DNA of 64,000 bases from Alphaproteobacteria bacterium (GCA_020632795.1 JACKEV010000007.1:620001-684000); one strand, 5' to 3'. Shown: positions 8,226 through 17,103, counted from the stretch's first letter. Numbers and translations are program-made. The notes: a model not told the origin generated them from the letters alone.

Positions 8226-9239
8226 TCAGGCCGCAGCGTACCCCAGCCGCCGCCGCATCACCCACGCCGCCGCCGCCACCGCCGGGATCCCCGTGAGCAT
8301 CGCGTAGAGCGCTGGCCGCAGCACGTCCACGTCGGGCTGGATGGCCGCGAAGATGGCCTGGCAGGCCCAGTGCAGGGTGAACGGCGCGAACGCCATCGCC
8401 CAGGCCCCGGTCACGGCCAGCCCGGCGAAGGGCACGCCCGAGAACACCGTCAACAGCCCCTTGAGCAGCCCGATGGCGCTGAGCTGGTCCTCGGCGAAGG
8501 CCCCCACCAAGGCACCCATCAGCAGCCCGGTGGGGAAGGTGGCCACGGTGGCCACCACCAGCCAGCCCAGGCGCAGCTCGCCGAGCGGCACCACCCCCCA
8601 CAGCATGCCGGCCGCCGAGGCCGGGCCGAGCGCCAGCGCGATGAGGCCGATGAACAGGGCCTTCGCGGTGAGGTACTCCCCGAAGCCCAGGGGCGAGGAC
8701 GACAGCGCGGCCAGCGTGCCGCCCTCCTTCTCGTCGATCACGGTGAGGGACACCACCGTGCCCCCCAGCACCGCCGCGACGTAGCCCATGATCGCGGTCA
8801 GCCAGGCGTGGATCGTGCCCAGGGACCGGCCCTCGTCCGCGTGGGCGAAGGCGACGGCGGCGCGGCCCTTCGCGGCGGCCTGGTCCACGATGAACCCGGG
8901 CAGCTCCTGGATGTAGCCGGGCTCGTTGCCCTCCAGCAGCACCTCGGTGCCCGCGTCGAGGGGCGCGAAGCCGGCGACGTCGTCCTCGGCGTTGACCCGG
9001 GCGACCACCGCCGCCCGGTCGGGCAGGGTCTCCACCTCGCCGCGCCGCACCAGGGCCTCGACCACCGCCGGGTCGGTGCCCGCCGCGACCGCGAAGCGCG
9101 GGCTGGGCTCGGTGAAGAAGGGCAGGGTCAGCCGGGTGAGCAGCACCAGGACGATCGGCCCGAACAGCATGTAGGTGGCGAGGTTCTCGCGCAGGGCGAC
9201 CCGCGCGTCCTTGGCCATGAAGCTGAATATCCGGCTCAT
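8226..9239 (-). CDS. ABC-2 type transporter permease (second of two)
   Basis: 337 residues. Starts MSRIFSFMAKDARVALREN with one membrane helix near 25-40, then a ~130-residue extracytoplasmic loop, then five to six helices, the layout of ABC-2 (NatB/YhaP-like) exporters. The VSLTVIDEKEGGTLAALSSSPLG stretch corresponds to the conserved coupling region of this family (E-R/K-GT). The start codon overlaps the stop of the preceding permease by four bases (ATGA at 9236-9239). A longer upstream reading is only an antisense overlap. Paired with the next gene it probably forms a heterodimeric exporter; cargo unknown. Confidence 0.85.
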   Translation of the reverse strand: MSRIFSFMAKDARVALRENLATYMLFGPIVLVLLTRLTLPFFTEPSPRFAVAAGTDPAVVEALVRRGEVETLPDRAAVVARVNAEDDVAGFAPLDAGTEVLLEGNEPGYIQELPGFIVDQAAAKGRAAVAFAHADEGRSLGTIHAWLTAIMGYVAAVLGGTVVSLTVIDEKEGGTLAALSSSPLGFGEYLTAKALFIGLIALALGPASAAGMLWGVVPLGELRLGWLVVATVATFPTGLLMGALVGAFAEDQLSAIGLLKGLLTVFSGVPFAGLAVTGAWAMAFAPFTLHWACQAIFAAIQPDVDVLRPALYAMLTGIPAVAAAAWVMRRRLGYAAA

Positions 9240-10282
9240 GAGACCTCCCGCATCAGGCGGCGATCGACGCTGTACCAGGCGAAGGCCACCGCGCCGACCA
9301 CCCAGGGCACCAGCGGCGCGAGCGCGGTGAGGAGCGCGCCCTCCCGCCCGGTGGGGAACAACAGCTCCCGGAACCCGAAGATGACCGGCCAGGTGGGCAG
9401 CCAGCGGGCGGCATCCACCACCACCCCCGGCACGGTGTAGACGAAGATGGGCACGCTCAGGACGATGGAGAAGAAGGCCATCGGGTAGAGCGCCGCCGAC
9501 ATGCTCTCGAACCAGGCGCCCAGCAACGCCCCGCCCGCCGACATGATGACGCTGGCCACCAGCACCAGGGCGAGCAGCGCGGGCCAGTCCGCCCCGCCGA
9601 CGCCCCCCAGCGGCACGACGATGAGCGTGTAGAGCAGGGCGAGCCCGGCGTTCACCAGCAGCTTGCTGCCCAGGTACGCCGCCGACGAGGGCGGGGCGAT
9701 CCGCCACGCCGCCAGCGTGCCCGCGCCCTTGTCCTGGAAGACCATCGCGGCCACGAAGAGCCCCCCCAGGAAGATGGTGTCCATCGCCAGGATCAAGGGG
9801 AGGAACGTGAGGTTGAAGGGCACCGGCGCGGCCTGGGGGCGCAGCAGGGTGAGGGTGTGGGCGCTGGGGCGGGGCAGCCCCCCGTGCTCGACCCACAGGC
9901 CCCAGGCGGTGGTCTCCATGATCGCGCGGCCCTGGGGGCTCTCGTGGCCCTGCCAGCGCAGGGTGGCTCGGGGGGCCTCCGGGGTCCCCGACAGCGAGAG
10001 GCCCACGCTGGTGGCGTCGTCGGCGATCGCCGCGCGCAGGGCCTCGTCGGAGGCCGGCCGCTGTGCGTCGGGCAGCGCCTCGGCGAGCCAGCCGCTGAAC
10101 ACGGCGTCCGGCGTGCCGTCGTGCACATACAGGCTCACCCCGGGCTCGAAGTCGGCGGGCAGGGCGAAGCGCACCAGCAGCCCGAAGCCCACGGCCAGGG
10201 CCACCACGACGTGGGGCAGCCGGCTTCGCCAGGCCAGGAGGGCGTCGATCCGGGTGAGCCGGACGAGGTGGCGCAGGCTCAT
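9236..10282 (-). CDS. ABC-2 type transporter permease (first of two)
   Basis: 348 residues, same layout as its neighbour: helix near 20-38, a long outer loop to ~165, then about six helices (TFLPLILAMDTIFLGG and following). FQDKGAGTLAAWRIAPP is the ABC-2 coupling motif equivalent. The start is fixed by a four-base ATGA overlap with the ATPase gene stop (10279-10282). The two permeases are homologous in plan but share little sequence. Confidence 0.85.
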   Translation of the reverse strand: MSLRHLVRLTRIDALLAWRSRLPHVVVALAVGFGLLVRFALPADFEPGVSLYVHDGTPDAVFSGWLAEALPDAQRPASDEALRAAIADDATSVGLSLSGTPEAPRATLRWQGHESPQGRAIMETTAWGLWVEHGGLPRPSAHTLTLLRPQAAPVPFNLTFLPLILAMDTIFLGGLFVAAMVFQDKGAGTLAAWRIAPPSSAAYLGSKLLVNAGLALLYTLIVVPLGGVGGADWPALLALVLVASVIMSAGGALLGAWFESMSAALYPMAFFSIVLSVPIFVYTVPGVVVDAARWLPTWPVIFGFRELLFPTGREGALLTALAPLVPWVVGAVAFAWYSVDRRLMREVS

Positions 10283-11133
10283 GACAGCCCCCGCCCGGTC
10301 AGCTTGATGAAGACCTGCTCCAGGGTGGCCTCCTGGGAGTGCACCGTCTCGACCGCGCCGCCGTCCAACAGCTCCTTGAGGCGGGCGTGGTCGGCGTCCA
10401 GGTCCAGGGAGAGGGTCTCGGTGCGGAGGTCGCCGCCCGCGCGCCACTCCACCCGGATGAGGCGCTGCCCGTGGGCCAGCTTGAGGTCGCGGGGGCTGCC
10501 CCGGGCCACCACCCGCCCGTCGTTGAGCAGCACCAGCTCCTCGCAGAGCGCGTCGGCGACCGCCATGTTGTGGGTGGTCAGCAGCACCGCCGCCCCCCGG
10601 TCCCGCTGCTCCCGGATCACGTCCATGATGACCTGGGCGGTGGCCGGGTCCAGCCCGCTGGTGGGCTCGTCCAGGAACAGGAACCGGGGCTGGTGCAGCA
10701 GGGCCCGGCAGAACACCAGCCGCTGCTTCATGCCCTTGGAGTAGGCCCCCGCCAGGCGATCCCGGGCGTCCCCCAGGCCCACCCGCGCCATCAGGGCGTC
10801 GATGTCCACGGGCGCGTTGGCGTAGAGCCCGGCGAAGGCGGTCAGGTTCTCCCGCCCGGTCAGCTTGGGGAAGAGGTTGGGGTGCTCGAAGCTGACCCCG
10901 ACCTGCTCGAAGAAGCCGCGGCCCAGCCCGGGCAGCGCGGCGCCGTCATAGCGGACCGCGCCCTGTTGGAGGGGCAGCAGCTTGATGAGGATCTTCTGGA
11001 CGGTGCTCTTGCCCGCCCCGCTGGGCCCCAGGAACCCGAAGACCTGCCCGGGGCCGACGGTGAACGAGACGTCGTCCACCGCGCGGGAGGTCGCGCCAGC
11101 GTATTGGAAGCGCAGGGACTCCACCTCGATCAT
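10279..11133 (-). CDS. ABC transporter ATP-binding protein
   Basis: 284 residues. Walker A GPSGAGKST near residue 38, Q-loop region FEQVGVSFEHPN, signature YSKGMKQRL near 130, Walker B RFLFLDEP and switch His in LLTTHN near 187. The C-terminal extension (residues ~215-284) is typical of NatA/CcmA-like ABC-2 ATPases. It drives the two permeases encoded downstream. The start overlaps the regulator stop by four bases (ATGA at 11130-11133), so all four genes look translationally coupled in one operon. Confidence 0.93.
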   Translation of the reverse strand: MIEVESLRFQYAGATSRAVDDVSFTVGPGQVFGFLGPSGAGKSTVQKILIKLLPLQQGAVRYDGAALPGLGRGFFEQVGVSFEHPNLFPKLTGRENLTAFAGLYANAPVDIDALMARVGLGDARDRLAGAYSKGMKQRLVFCRALLHQPRFLFLDEPTSGLDPATAQVIMDVIREQRDRGAAVLLTTHNMAVADALCEELVLLNDGRVVARGSPRDLKLAHGQRLIRVEWRAGGDLRTETLSLDLDADHARLKELLDGGAVETVHSQEATLEQVFIKLTGRGLS

Positions 11134-11804
11134 GGCCGCTCCTCGCCCGCGAGGCCCAGCCGGAGGAGCTGGACGACCTCGCGGATCATCTGGTCCAGGT
11201 CGCAGGCCGACAGCCGGTCGGCGCGGTCGGGGTCGCTCATGTACGCGTAGGTCGAGACCCCGAGCTTTCGGTACATCGCGCGGTTCAGCAGCTCGCGCAG
11301 GCCGCCCATCAGCAGGTCCGCGCCCAGCTCCGGGTCCAGCTCAGCCCGCAGCTCGCCCCGCGCCACCGCTGCAGCGACCACGGCGCGCATCATCTCCTGG
11401 CCGGCCTGCTGGAGGCGCTCGTGGATCTCGCGGACCTCGGGGTCGTTGGTGGGCTCCAGGACCATGTCCCCCAGCCGGGCCAGGCGGGGGTTGGCCAGGC
11501 CGAAGCGCAGGCCGGCGTGAAGCTGGGCCTCCAGCAGGGAGAAGAAGTCCTTGCCCTCGGGCGGCGCCTTCTCTGCGAACCAGGCCAGCTTGCGCCGGGG
11601 GGTCTCCTCGGTCAGGAGCCAGCCGTACAGGTCGGCCTTGTTGTCGAAGTACTGGTAGATGCTGCCCTTGGCGATGCCGGCCCGGGAGACGATGCGGGAG
11701 AGCGAGGCCTGGCGGTAGGGGCGCTCGGAGAACTCCTCGATGGCGAGCTGCACGATGCGCTCGCGCTTGTCCTCGGGGAGGTTGAAGAAGGTCTCCTTGG
11801 GCAT
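11130..11804 (-). CDS. TetR-family transcriptional regulator of the ABC operon
   Basis: 224 residues. N-terminal TetR helix-turn-helix: KRERIVQLAIEEFSE, SLSRIVSRAGIAKGSIYQYFDNKADLY, then a helical ligand-binding domain. ATG at 11804 (MPKETFFNLPEDKRER) is chosen over one at 11840. It has GGAG five bases upstream, matches the usual start of this subfamily, and leaves the operator palindromes outside the coding region. It leads the operon with the exporter genes, so it most likely represses them and itself until a toxic or signalling ligand binds (inference from family and layout). Confidence 0.9.
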   Translation of the reverse strand: MPKETFFNLPEDKRERIVQLAIEEFSERPYRQASLSRIVSRAGIAKGSIYQYFDNKADLYGWLLTEETPRRKLAWFAEKAPPEGKDFFSLLEAQLHAGLRFGLANPRLARLGDMVLEPTNDPEVREIHERLQQAGQEMMRAVVAAAVARGELRAELDPELGADLLMGGLRELLNRAMYRKLGVSTYAYMSDPDRADRLSACDLDQMIREVVQLLRLGLAGEERP

Positions 11805-11820
11805 CCGGGCTCCGCTTCGG

Positions 11821-11860
11821 CGATGTGACCGACTGGTCATGTGACTGAGTGGTCACATCG
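11821..11860. promoter_or_regulatory. Double palindromic operator, probable TetR binding site
   Basis: Two 14-bp near-palindromes, TGACCGACTGGTCA at 11826-11839 and TGACTGAGTGGTCA at 11842-11855, are spaced 16 bp apart. They sit inside a larger perfect inverted repeat with arms 11821-11830 (CGATGTGACC) and 11851-11860. The first is a perfect TGACC-N4-GGTCA palindrome. It lies 17 bp upstream of the regulator start and ~60 bp upstream of the divergent sigma factor start, so binding could control both directions. Confidence 0.75.
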
Positions 11861-11921
11861 TAACCTGCAGGCCCGGCGTGTCAAGGCAGACGCCCCCGGG
11901 CTCCCGGGCTATGGGTGGCTC

Positions 11922-12764
11922 ATGTCCTCCACCGCCGCCTTCGAGCAGCACCGCGATCTCCTCACCGGCATCGCCTACCGCATGCTCGGCAGCCGCAGCG
12001 AGGCCGAGGACGCGGTGCAGGACGTGTGGCTGCGCTGGCAGGCTCAGGTCCATGTGCAGGAGCCCCGCGCCTGGCTGCGCACGGCCACCACCCGGCTGTG
12101 CGTGGATCGCCTCCGCTCCGCGCGGGCCCGGCGTGAGGTCTACACCGGCCCCTGGCTGCCCGAGCCCCTGCCCGCGCCCGCCCCCGACCGCGCCGAGCTG
12201 GCCGAGTCCCTGTCCACCGCCTTCCTGTTGATGCTGGAGCGGCTGACCCCCGAGCAGCGGGCCGTGCTGCTGCTGCGCGAGGTCTACGGCTGCACCCACG
12301 CCGAGATCGCCGAGGCCCTGGACCGCAGCGAGGCGTCCTGCCGCCAGATCAGCCGCCGCGCCCGCCAGGCTCTGGGGGACCGCCCCCGCTTCGAGGTGGA
12401 CCCGGCGCGCCACGCCGAGGTCTGCCGCCGCTTCCTGCAGGCGGTGGCCGACGGCGCGGTGGAGGACGTGCTCGCGGTGCTCGCCCCGGACGTGGTGATG
12501 ATCAGCGACGGCGGCGGCGTGGTCCGCGCGGCCGGCGTGCCGGTGCATGGGGCCGCGAAGGTCGCCCAGGTCTCGATCTACTTCGGCAAGGGGTACCCCC
12601 CCGACCGGGTCACCGCCCGCCCCGCGCTCTTGAACGGCCAGCTCGGGGTCATCCTGGAGGAGGGCGACCGCGTGCTGCTGGCGATGACCTTCCACGTCGT
12701 CGGCGACCGGATCCACGGCATCTACTCGGTGCTGAACCCGGAGAAGCTGGGCGGGTTGGCCTGA
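11922..12764 (+). CDS. ECF41-type RNA polymerase sigma factor with SnoaL-like C-terminal domain
   Basis: 280 residues. Sigma region 2 (LLTGIAYRMLGSRSEAEDAVQDVWLRW), region 4 (LTPEQRAVLLLREVYGCTHAEIAEAL) and a C-terminal NTF2/SnoaL-like domain. Three ECF41 hallmarks are visible: WLPEPLP in the linker near residue 87, SDGGG near 190, and NPEKL at the end. In ECF41 the C-terminal domain tunes sigma activity instead of an anti-sigma factor. The COE-type oxidoreductase/decarboxylase gene usually found beside ECF41 genes is not seen here. ATG at 11922 is chosen; an earlier GTG lies inside the TetR operator. Confidence 0.9.
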   Translation: MSSTAAFEQHRDLLTGIAYRMLGSRSEAEDAVQDVWLRWQAQVHVQEPRAWLRTATTRLCVDRLRSARARREVYTGPWLPEPLPAPAPDRAELAESLSTAFLLMLERLTPEQRAVLLLREVYGCTHAEIAEALDRSEASCRQISRRARQALGDRPRFEVDPARHAEVCRRFLQAVADGAVEDVLAVLAPDVVMISDGGGVVRAAGVPVHGAAKVAQVSIYFGKGYPPDRVTARPALLNGQLGVILEEGDRVLLAMTFHVVGDRIHGIYSVLNPEKLGGLA

Positions 12765-12811
12765 GTCTTGCAACGGAGTCGGGGCAACACCCCAACCCGG
12801 AGCAGCCCGCC

Positions 12812-13282
12812 ATGGCCCACACCCTCCGCATCCCGCTGATCGCCGACGTCACCGACCCCATCGCCGCCCGCCTCCGCACGCTCCAGTCCCTGTCCGAGAT
12901 GGATGGCACCGGTGACTTCCTGGGGCAGCTCCCGGGCGAGGCGCTCGCGCGCTTCGCGCTGGAGGGCGAGGTGCTGCACCTGCGCGCGGGCCAGGAGCTG
13001 GGCTGGAGCGCAGGGCACTGGGGCGAGCTGTTCGTCATCCTGGACGGCGTGATGGCCCTGGAGACCGACGGAAACGAGCGCTGGCTCTGCCTGGGCGACC
13101 CCATCGGCGCGCTGGGCGGGGGGGCGGGTGAGGTGGCGTACCCCATCGTCGCGCTGACCGACGTGCGCATCCTCGCCCTGCCCCACGGGACCCTGCAGCG
13201 CCTCGCGGCGGACCGACCCACGGTGGCGACGGCGCTGCTGCGCGCCCTGGCCGGCGTCGCGGCGGCGCGGCTGGCAGCCTGA
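12812..13282 (+). CDS. Cyclic-nucleotide-binding-like (CRP-fold) protein without DNA-binding domain
   Basis: 156 residues. Residues ~40-135 follow the CRP/cNMP beta-roll pattern: VLHLRAGQELGWS, GELFVILDGVMAL, WLCLGDPIGAL, YPIVALTDVRILALP, then an Ala/Leu-rich C-helix. No helix-turn-helix follows. The phosphate-binding RXS-type loop is not clear, so nucleotide binding is uncertain. ATG has GGAG nine bases upstream. It lies 47 bases after the sigma factor on the same strand and may be co-transcribed. Confidence 0.65.
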   Translation: MAHTLRIPLIADVTDPIAARLRTLQSLSEMDGTGDFLGQLPGEALARFALEGEVLHLRAGQELGWSAGHWGELFVILDGVMALETDGNERWLCLGDPIGALGGGAGEVAYPIVALTDVRILALPHGTLQRLAADRPTVATALLRALAGVAAARLAA

Positions 13283-13327
13283 GAGCCTGCGGATCCTGCA
13301 CCTCGGCGCGGCAGAACCCGCACCCCC

Positions 13328-14158
13328 TCACCGCCCGCGCCACACCCAGCGGGCGGGCGCCACCCCCTCCACCCGCTCCAGCGTCGGCTGGACCTCGGAC
13401 CACGGAACCCGCGCGCCGTCCACCTGGACGACCTCGACCTCGGGCAGCCACACCCCCGGGCGCAGGACGCAGGACAGCCTGGGGTCGTCGGGGCTGAGAA
13501 GGGTCACCGGGGCGTGGGGGATGCCCTGCTCCGCGAGGGCCTCGTCCTGGGCGGCGTAGGCCTTCATCTGCAGCGCGCGCTGCGCCTGGCGCTGCCCGGC
13601 CGCGAGGGGGTGGTCCGGCGGGGGGGCCCAGGGGCGAAGCGCGCCGGTGGGCCCCGTGACGTAGAGCGCCGGGGAGATCGGCTCGGCGCCCCGCGCGAAG
13701 CCCGAGCCCGCCAGGGTCAGGAGCGCCTCCAGAGCTGTGAGGTCGTCCCCATCGGCCACACAGAGGGTGCGGCTGCAAGGGACCGCGGCCACCGCCCCCG
13801 GCCCGAACGCCGCCAGCCAGCCGGGCAGCAAGAGCCGGCTGCTCTCGTAGCCGTCCCCGGCGGACAGACGCCACAGCGGCCCCTCCCGGGTGAGGCCGGT
13901 GGTCTCCGGCAGGTGCGCGGCGGCCTCGGCGAAGACCTGGGCTGCGGGGACCCCCCAGCGCGCGACGTGGCGCTGCTGGACCAGCCGCCGCAGGCGCGGG
14001 GTGTCCCAGGCCACCAGCTCGGTGAGGAAGGGCGCCACGGCGCGGCGGAGCAGCGGGCTGTCGGCGCGCCAGGACCCGGCCGGGGCCCAGGTGCCCCGCA
14101 GGACCGGCAGCAGGTCGGGGGCGGCCTCGGGCCAGCGCTCGGGGACGTTCGGGTGCAC
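13328..14158 (-). CDS. UPF0354/DUF1444-like protein
   Basis: 276 residues with a GTG start at 14158 (GAGG five bases upstream). Longer versions would run into the divergent lipoprotein gene. The order of conserved segments resembles DUF1444 (YtpQ-like): PVLRGTW near residue 20, FLTELVAWDTPRLRRLV near 45, VPAAQVFAEAAAHL near 75, then a GDGYESSRLLLPGWLA strand/loop and a later acidic ADGDDLTALEALL. Function of the family is unknown. Similarity is by pattern only, so the family call is moderate. No signal peptide. Confidence 0.5.
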   Translation of the reverse strand: MHPNVPERWPEAAPDLLPVLRGTWAPAGSWRADSPLLRRAVAPFLTELVAWDTPRLRRLVQQRHVARWGVPAAQVFAEAAAHLPETTGLTREGPLWRLSAGDGYESSRLLLPGWLAAFGPGAVAAVPCSRTLCVADGDDLTALEALLTLAGSGFARGAEPISPALYVTGPTGALRPWAPPPDHPLAAGQRQAQRALQMKAYAAQDEALAEQGIPHAPVTLLSPDDPRLSCVLRPGVWLPEVEVVQVDGARVPWSEVQPTLERVEGVAPARWVWRGR

Positions 14159-14210
14159 GGGTCCTCGGGGTTGGGGGCAGAGCGGGGCGGGGCCGGCTAC
14201 GATACCCCCT

Positions 14211-14795
14211 ATGCGATCGCTGCTGCTCCTCCTCCTCGGCTGCAAGGGGGGCCCCACCGCTGAAGAGTGCTTGACCTGCACCTGCACGGAGGAGGCCCAG
14301 CCCAGCTTCGGCGCCAACCACGTCACCGATCCGGTGGACTACGCCGACCCCCCGCCCACCAGCGGCCCCCACAACCCCTGCTGGCTGGAGCCGGGGGTCT
14401 ACACCGAGGAGCCTCCCGACGAGCGCTGGGTCCACACGATGGAGCACGGGGCGGTCGTCTACCTCTACAACTGCCCCGACGGCTGCGCCGACGAGGTCGC
14501 CCAGCTCGAAGCCCTCCACCAGGAGGACACCCAGCGGACCCTCGTGGCGCCCTACAGCCTCATGACGTCGCGCTTCGCGGCGGTGGCCTGGCAGAACCGC
14601 CTGCTCGCGGACTGCCTGGAGGCGGAGCGCTTCCGCCAGTTCCACAACGAGCACGTCGACAACGCCCCGGAGTCCACCACCGCGCCGCCCCCGGAGGGCT
14701 GCCACGACGCCGACGACACCGGCGCCACGGACGACACGGGCGGCGGCGATGACTCGGGGGGAGGGGACTCCGGGGGAGGGGACTCGGCCCGCTGA
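14211..14795 (+). CDS. DUF3105 lipoprotein
   Basis: 194 residues. MRSLLLLLLGC is a very short lipoprotein signal with Cys11 as lipidation site. The DUF3105 signature is clear: HVTDPVDYADPPPTSGPHNPC, then RWVHTMEHGAVVYLYNCPDGC and a late NEHVDNAPE. The His residues in the two motifs are conserved in the family, whose function is unknown. The last ~35 residues are a low-complexity tail of Asp/Thr/Gly/Ser, a style shared by several lipoproteins here. It is divergent from the UPF0354-like gene (52 bases between starts). Confidence 0.85.
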   Translation: MRSLLLLLLGCKGGPTAEECLTCTCTEEAQPSFGANHVTDPVDYADPPPTSGPHNPCWLEPGVYTEEPPDERWVHTMEHGAVVYLYNCPDGCADEVAQLEALHQEDTQRTLVAPYSLMTSRFAAVAWQNRLLADCLEAERFRQFHNEHVDNAPESTTAPPPEGCHDADDTGATDDTGGGDDSGGGDSGGGDSAR

Positions 14796-14798
14796 GGG

Positions 14799-15968
14799 CT
14801 ACTCCTCGCCCCAGGCGTCGTCGTCCTCTTCCATCAGCTCGAAGCTGCGGATCCAGTCCAGCACCGTCCAGATGAAGTCGACGCTGGTGGTGCGGCTCTC
14901 CATGTCGCCGACCCGGACGCGCTTGTCGCGGCGGCGCACATCGGCGAAGGAGACCTCGCGCAGGGGGACCCGCACGTCCTCGACGACCTGCTTCTCGCGG
15001 ATGAGCTGCAGGCCCTCCACCCGGTAGAGGGCACCCGGCATCTTGGCGGAGGCGACCGCGACCAGCATCGCGCCGACGGCGATCTCGGGCTCGGGCCACG
15101 CCTCGGGCCAGTCGGGGGTGTCCAGGCAGTCGGCCAGCGCAGCGGGGTCGAGGTGGAGCGTCGTCTCGGCGCGCTCGCCGTCGAAGAGCTGGAGGTGGTC
15201 CCCCAGGGAGCGGCCGACGTTTGCGGCGTGCCGGCGCGCGGAGCGGGTGGGGTAGCGCAGGGTGAAGCCGGGCAGGGCCAGAGCCCAGTAGCGGCTGTCC
15301 TCGGTGCTGGGGAAGCGCACGTACACCAGGCCGTTGGCGTCCGGCCCGCTGCAGGTCCGCAGGATGGCCGCGGAGATGGCGGCGGCGACGCGGTCGACGA
15401 GATCCTCGGCCGTGAAGCCGGCCTGCTCGGTCCAGTCGTCCATCAGCTCGACCACGCGCTCGCGCACGCCCTCGCTCATCTCGTCCTGCCAGCCCGACGC
15501 GACCTCCATCGTAAGCCAGGGCGGCGGTGGGGCGACGAGCTGGTGGGGGGTGGAGCGGCCGCGCTCGTTGAAGGTGACCGAGGCGACGGCGTCGGGCTCG
15601 TGCCCGGAGGGCTGGCTGCGGTCCACCCGGTAGATGTCCAGGCGCCGTTCGTCCACGTCGAACAGGTGGAGCCAGGAGACCTCGACGCCGTCGGCCCCCC
15701 GCAGGAGCTTGGGGCTGTAGTAGCGGAGCTGGTCGTCCTTCTCGGCGCGCTTGAGGTGGGCGATGGACTGCCAGCCGTAGGGGGCGTCGATGATCAGCTC
15801 CTGGACGACGGCGGCGAGATCGCCCCGGGAGCGGCGGACCCGGAACAGCAGCTCGTTGCCCAGCTCCCAGGGGGCGCCGTCGCCGAAGTGGTGCACGCCC
15901 TTCCAGGAGCGCGCATCCGAGGACCGGCGGCTCTTCGTGTACACAGCGATGATCGCGGACGAACTCAC
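14799..15968 (-). CDS. Hypothetical protein, two-part, no recognised family
   Basis: 389 residues from a GTG at 15968 with GGGAGGT seven bases upstream; an in-frame ATG at 16088 lacks such a site. The N-terminal half contains FRVRRSRGDLAAVVQEL and WLHLFDVDERRLDIYRVDR, suggesting a beta-rich domain. The C-terminal half has RYWALALPGFTLRYPTRSARRHAANVGRSLGDHLQLF and later GAMLVAVASAKMPGALYRVEGL. The end is very acidic (MEEDDDAW). No signal peptide, membrane helix or known motif. Codon use matches neighbours. Function unknown. Confidence 0.6.
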   Translation of the reverse strand: MSSSAIIAVYTKSRRSSDARSWKGVHHFGDGAPWELGNELLFRVRRSRGDLAAVVQELIIDAPYGWQSIAHLKRAEKDDQLRYYSPKLLRGADGVEVSWLHLFDVDERRLDIYRVDRSQPSGHEPDAVASVTFNERGRSTPHQLVAPPPPWLTMEVASGWQDEMSEGVRERVVELMDDWTEQAGFTAEDLVDRVAAAISAAILRTCSGPDANGLVYVRFPSTEDSRYWALALPGFTLRYPTRSARRHAANVGRSLGDHLQLFDGERAETTLHLDPAALADCLDTPDWPEAWPEPEIAVGAMLVAVASAKMPGALYRVEGLQLIREKQVVEDVRVPLREVSFADVRRRDKRVRVGDMESRTTSVDFIWTVLDWIRSFELMEEDDDAWGEE

Positions 15969-16140
15969 GTTCGACCTCCCAGGGAGTGCGGACGCCACAT
16001 GTCCGGTAGCCGTATCGACCGGATTGCGCCAGTTGTGTGACGGGACAGAGGTTGCCAGCGACCCCTCTCCAAGGCAGGGGCGTACCACGCTCTGTCTTCG
16101 GTCCGCCCAGCATCTAACCGGGCAGACCTGAGTTGTCGCG

Positions 16141-17070
16141 CTACTCGGCGACCTCGGTGTAGCGCCCGTCGTCGCCCCAGTCGTAGGGGGTCTCCGCCTT
16201 GCCGGCCACCAGGCGCTTGCCGAACTTCGCCCGGAGCTGCTCCAGCATGCCCTCGGACATGAAGTGGTGGCTCAGGACGAGGTGGGTGAGGTGGTCGCTG
16301 TCGGCCTCCAGGAGCGCCTGCCCGCCGTCGTCGCCCAGCGTCCCCATCGAGAGGTCCAGCACCGCGATGCGCTTGAACAGCGGGGAGACCACCACCGCCT
16401 TGGCGATGTCGTCGCTCCAGGTGCTGTTGCGCAGGCGCAGGGCCTGGAGCGCCGGGAAGCGATCCCCGGCGATCATCTCCTCGATGTCGGAGGGGCCGCT
16501 GTTCCCGCCGTAGTTCTCGGTGCCCAGCCACAGCTCCAGGTCCACCAGCGCGGGCAGGTCCGAGGCGCCGACCTGGCGCACGACGCTGGCGGGCAGCCCG
16601 CCGGCCTGGACCTCGATGTTCTTGAGGTTCGCGTGGCTGAGCGGTCCCAGCTTGAGGCCGTTGCCCCCACGGCAGCCGAACACCTCCAGCGAGGGGAAGG
16701 CGTGCACGAGGGCGGTGAGGTCACCCTGGTTGATCCAGGAGATCTCGGACTCCTCGTAGGTGATGTCGCCCACGAAGAGCACCCGCAGGTTGGGGAGCTG
16801 GGGGGCGGCGGCGATCAGGGCGTCCCGGATGCCCTCCGGCCCGCTGTCGTACATCTCCGAGGCCCAGCGGCCGATGGCGATGCCCTCGATGTTGGCGGCA
16901 TCGTGATGCGCCAGCATCTGTTCGAGCCGGTCGTTCAGGGTGCCTGAGCTGTCCCAGCGCAGGCTGAGCTGCCAGACCTTGCCGGCCATGCTGCGCTTGG
17001 GGGCCTTGCTCTTGGAGTACCGGCGGACGGGCAGCCCGCCGAAGAAGGAGAGGTGGCTGCCGATGGGCAT
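16141..17070 (-). CDS. STM4015-family leucine-rich-repeat protein
   Basis: 309 residues, cytosolic. The sequence follows the STM4015 family closely: WQLSLRWD near residue 34, IEGIAIGRWASEMYD, LRVLFVGDITYEESEISWI near 105, LEVFGCRGGNGL, LVDLELWLGTENYGG, ALRLRNSTWSDDIAKAV, VLDLSMGTLGDDG and LSHHFMSEGMLEQL. The recurring L..L.L segments are irregular leucine-rich repeats. The family is found in actinobacteria and myxobacteria and its role is not established. AGGAG six bases upstream supports ATG at 17070. It stands alone, 33 bases downstream of the GNAT gene. Confidence 0.85.
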   Translation of the reverse strand: MPIGSHLSFFGGLPVRRYSKSKAPKRSMAGKVWQLSLRWDSSGTLNDRLEQMLAHHDAANIEGIAIGRWASEMYDSGPEGIRDALIAAAPQLPNLRVLFVGDITYEESEISWINQGDLTALVHAFPSLEVFGCRGGNGLKLGPLSHANLKNIEVQAGGLPASVVRQVGASDLPALVDLELWLGTENYGGNSGPSDIEEMIAGDRFPALQALRLRNSTWSDDIAKAVVVSPLFKRIAVLDLSMGTLGDDGGQALLEADSDHLTHLVLSHHFMSEGMLEQLRAKFGKRLVAGKAETPYDWGDDGRYTEVAE

Positions 17071-17103
17071 CGCGGACTCCTGGGGTCGAGGGGGAGGGGG
17101 ATG

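Noticed and set aside
11841..11921. Upstream GTG start for the sigma factor
   Set aside because: It lies inside the palindromic operator and adds residues not typical of ECF41 proteins.
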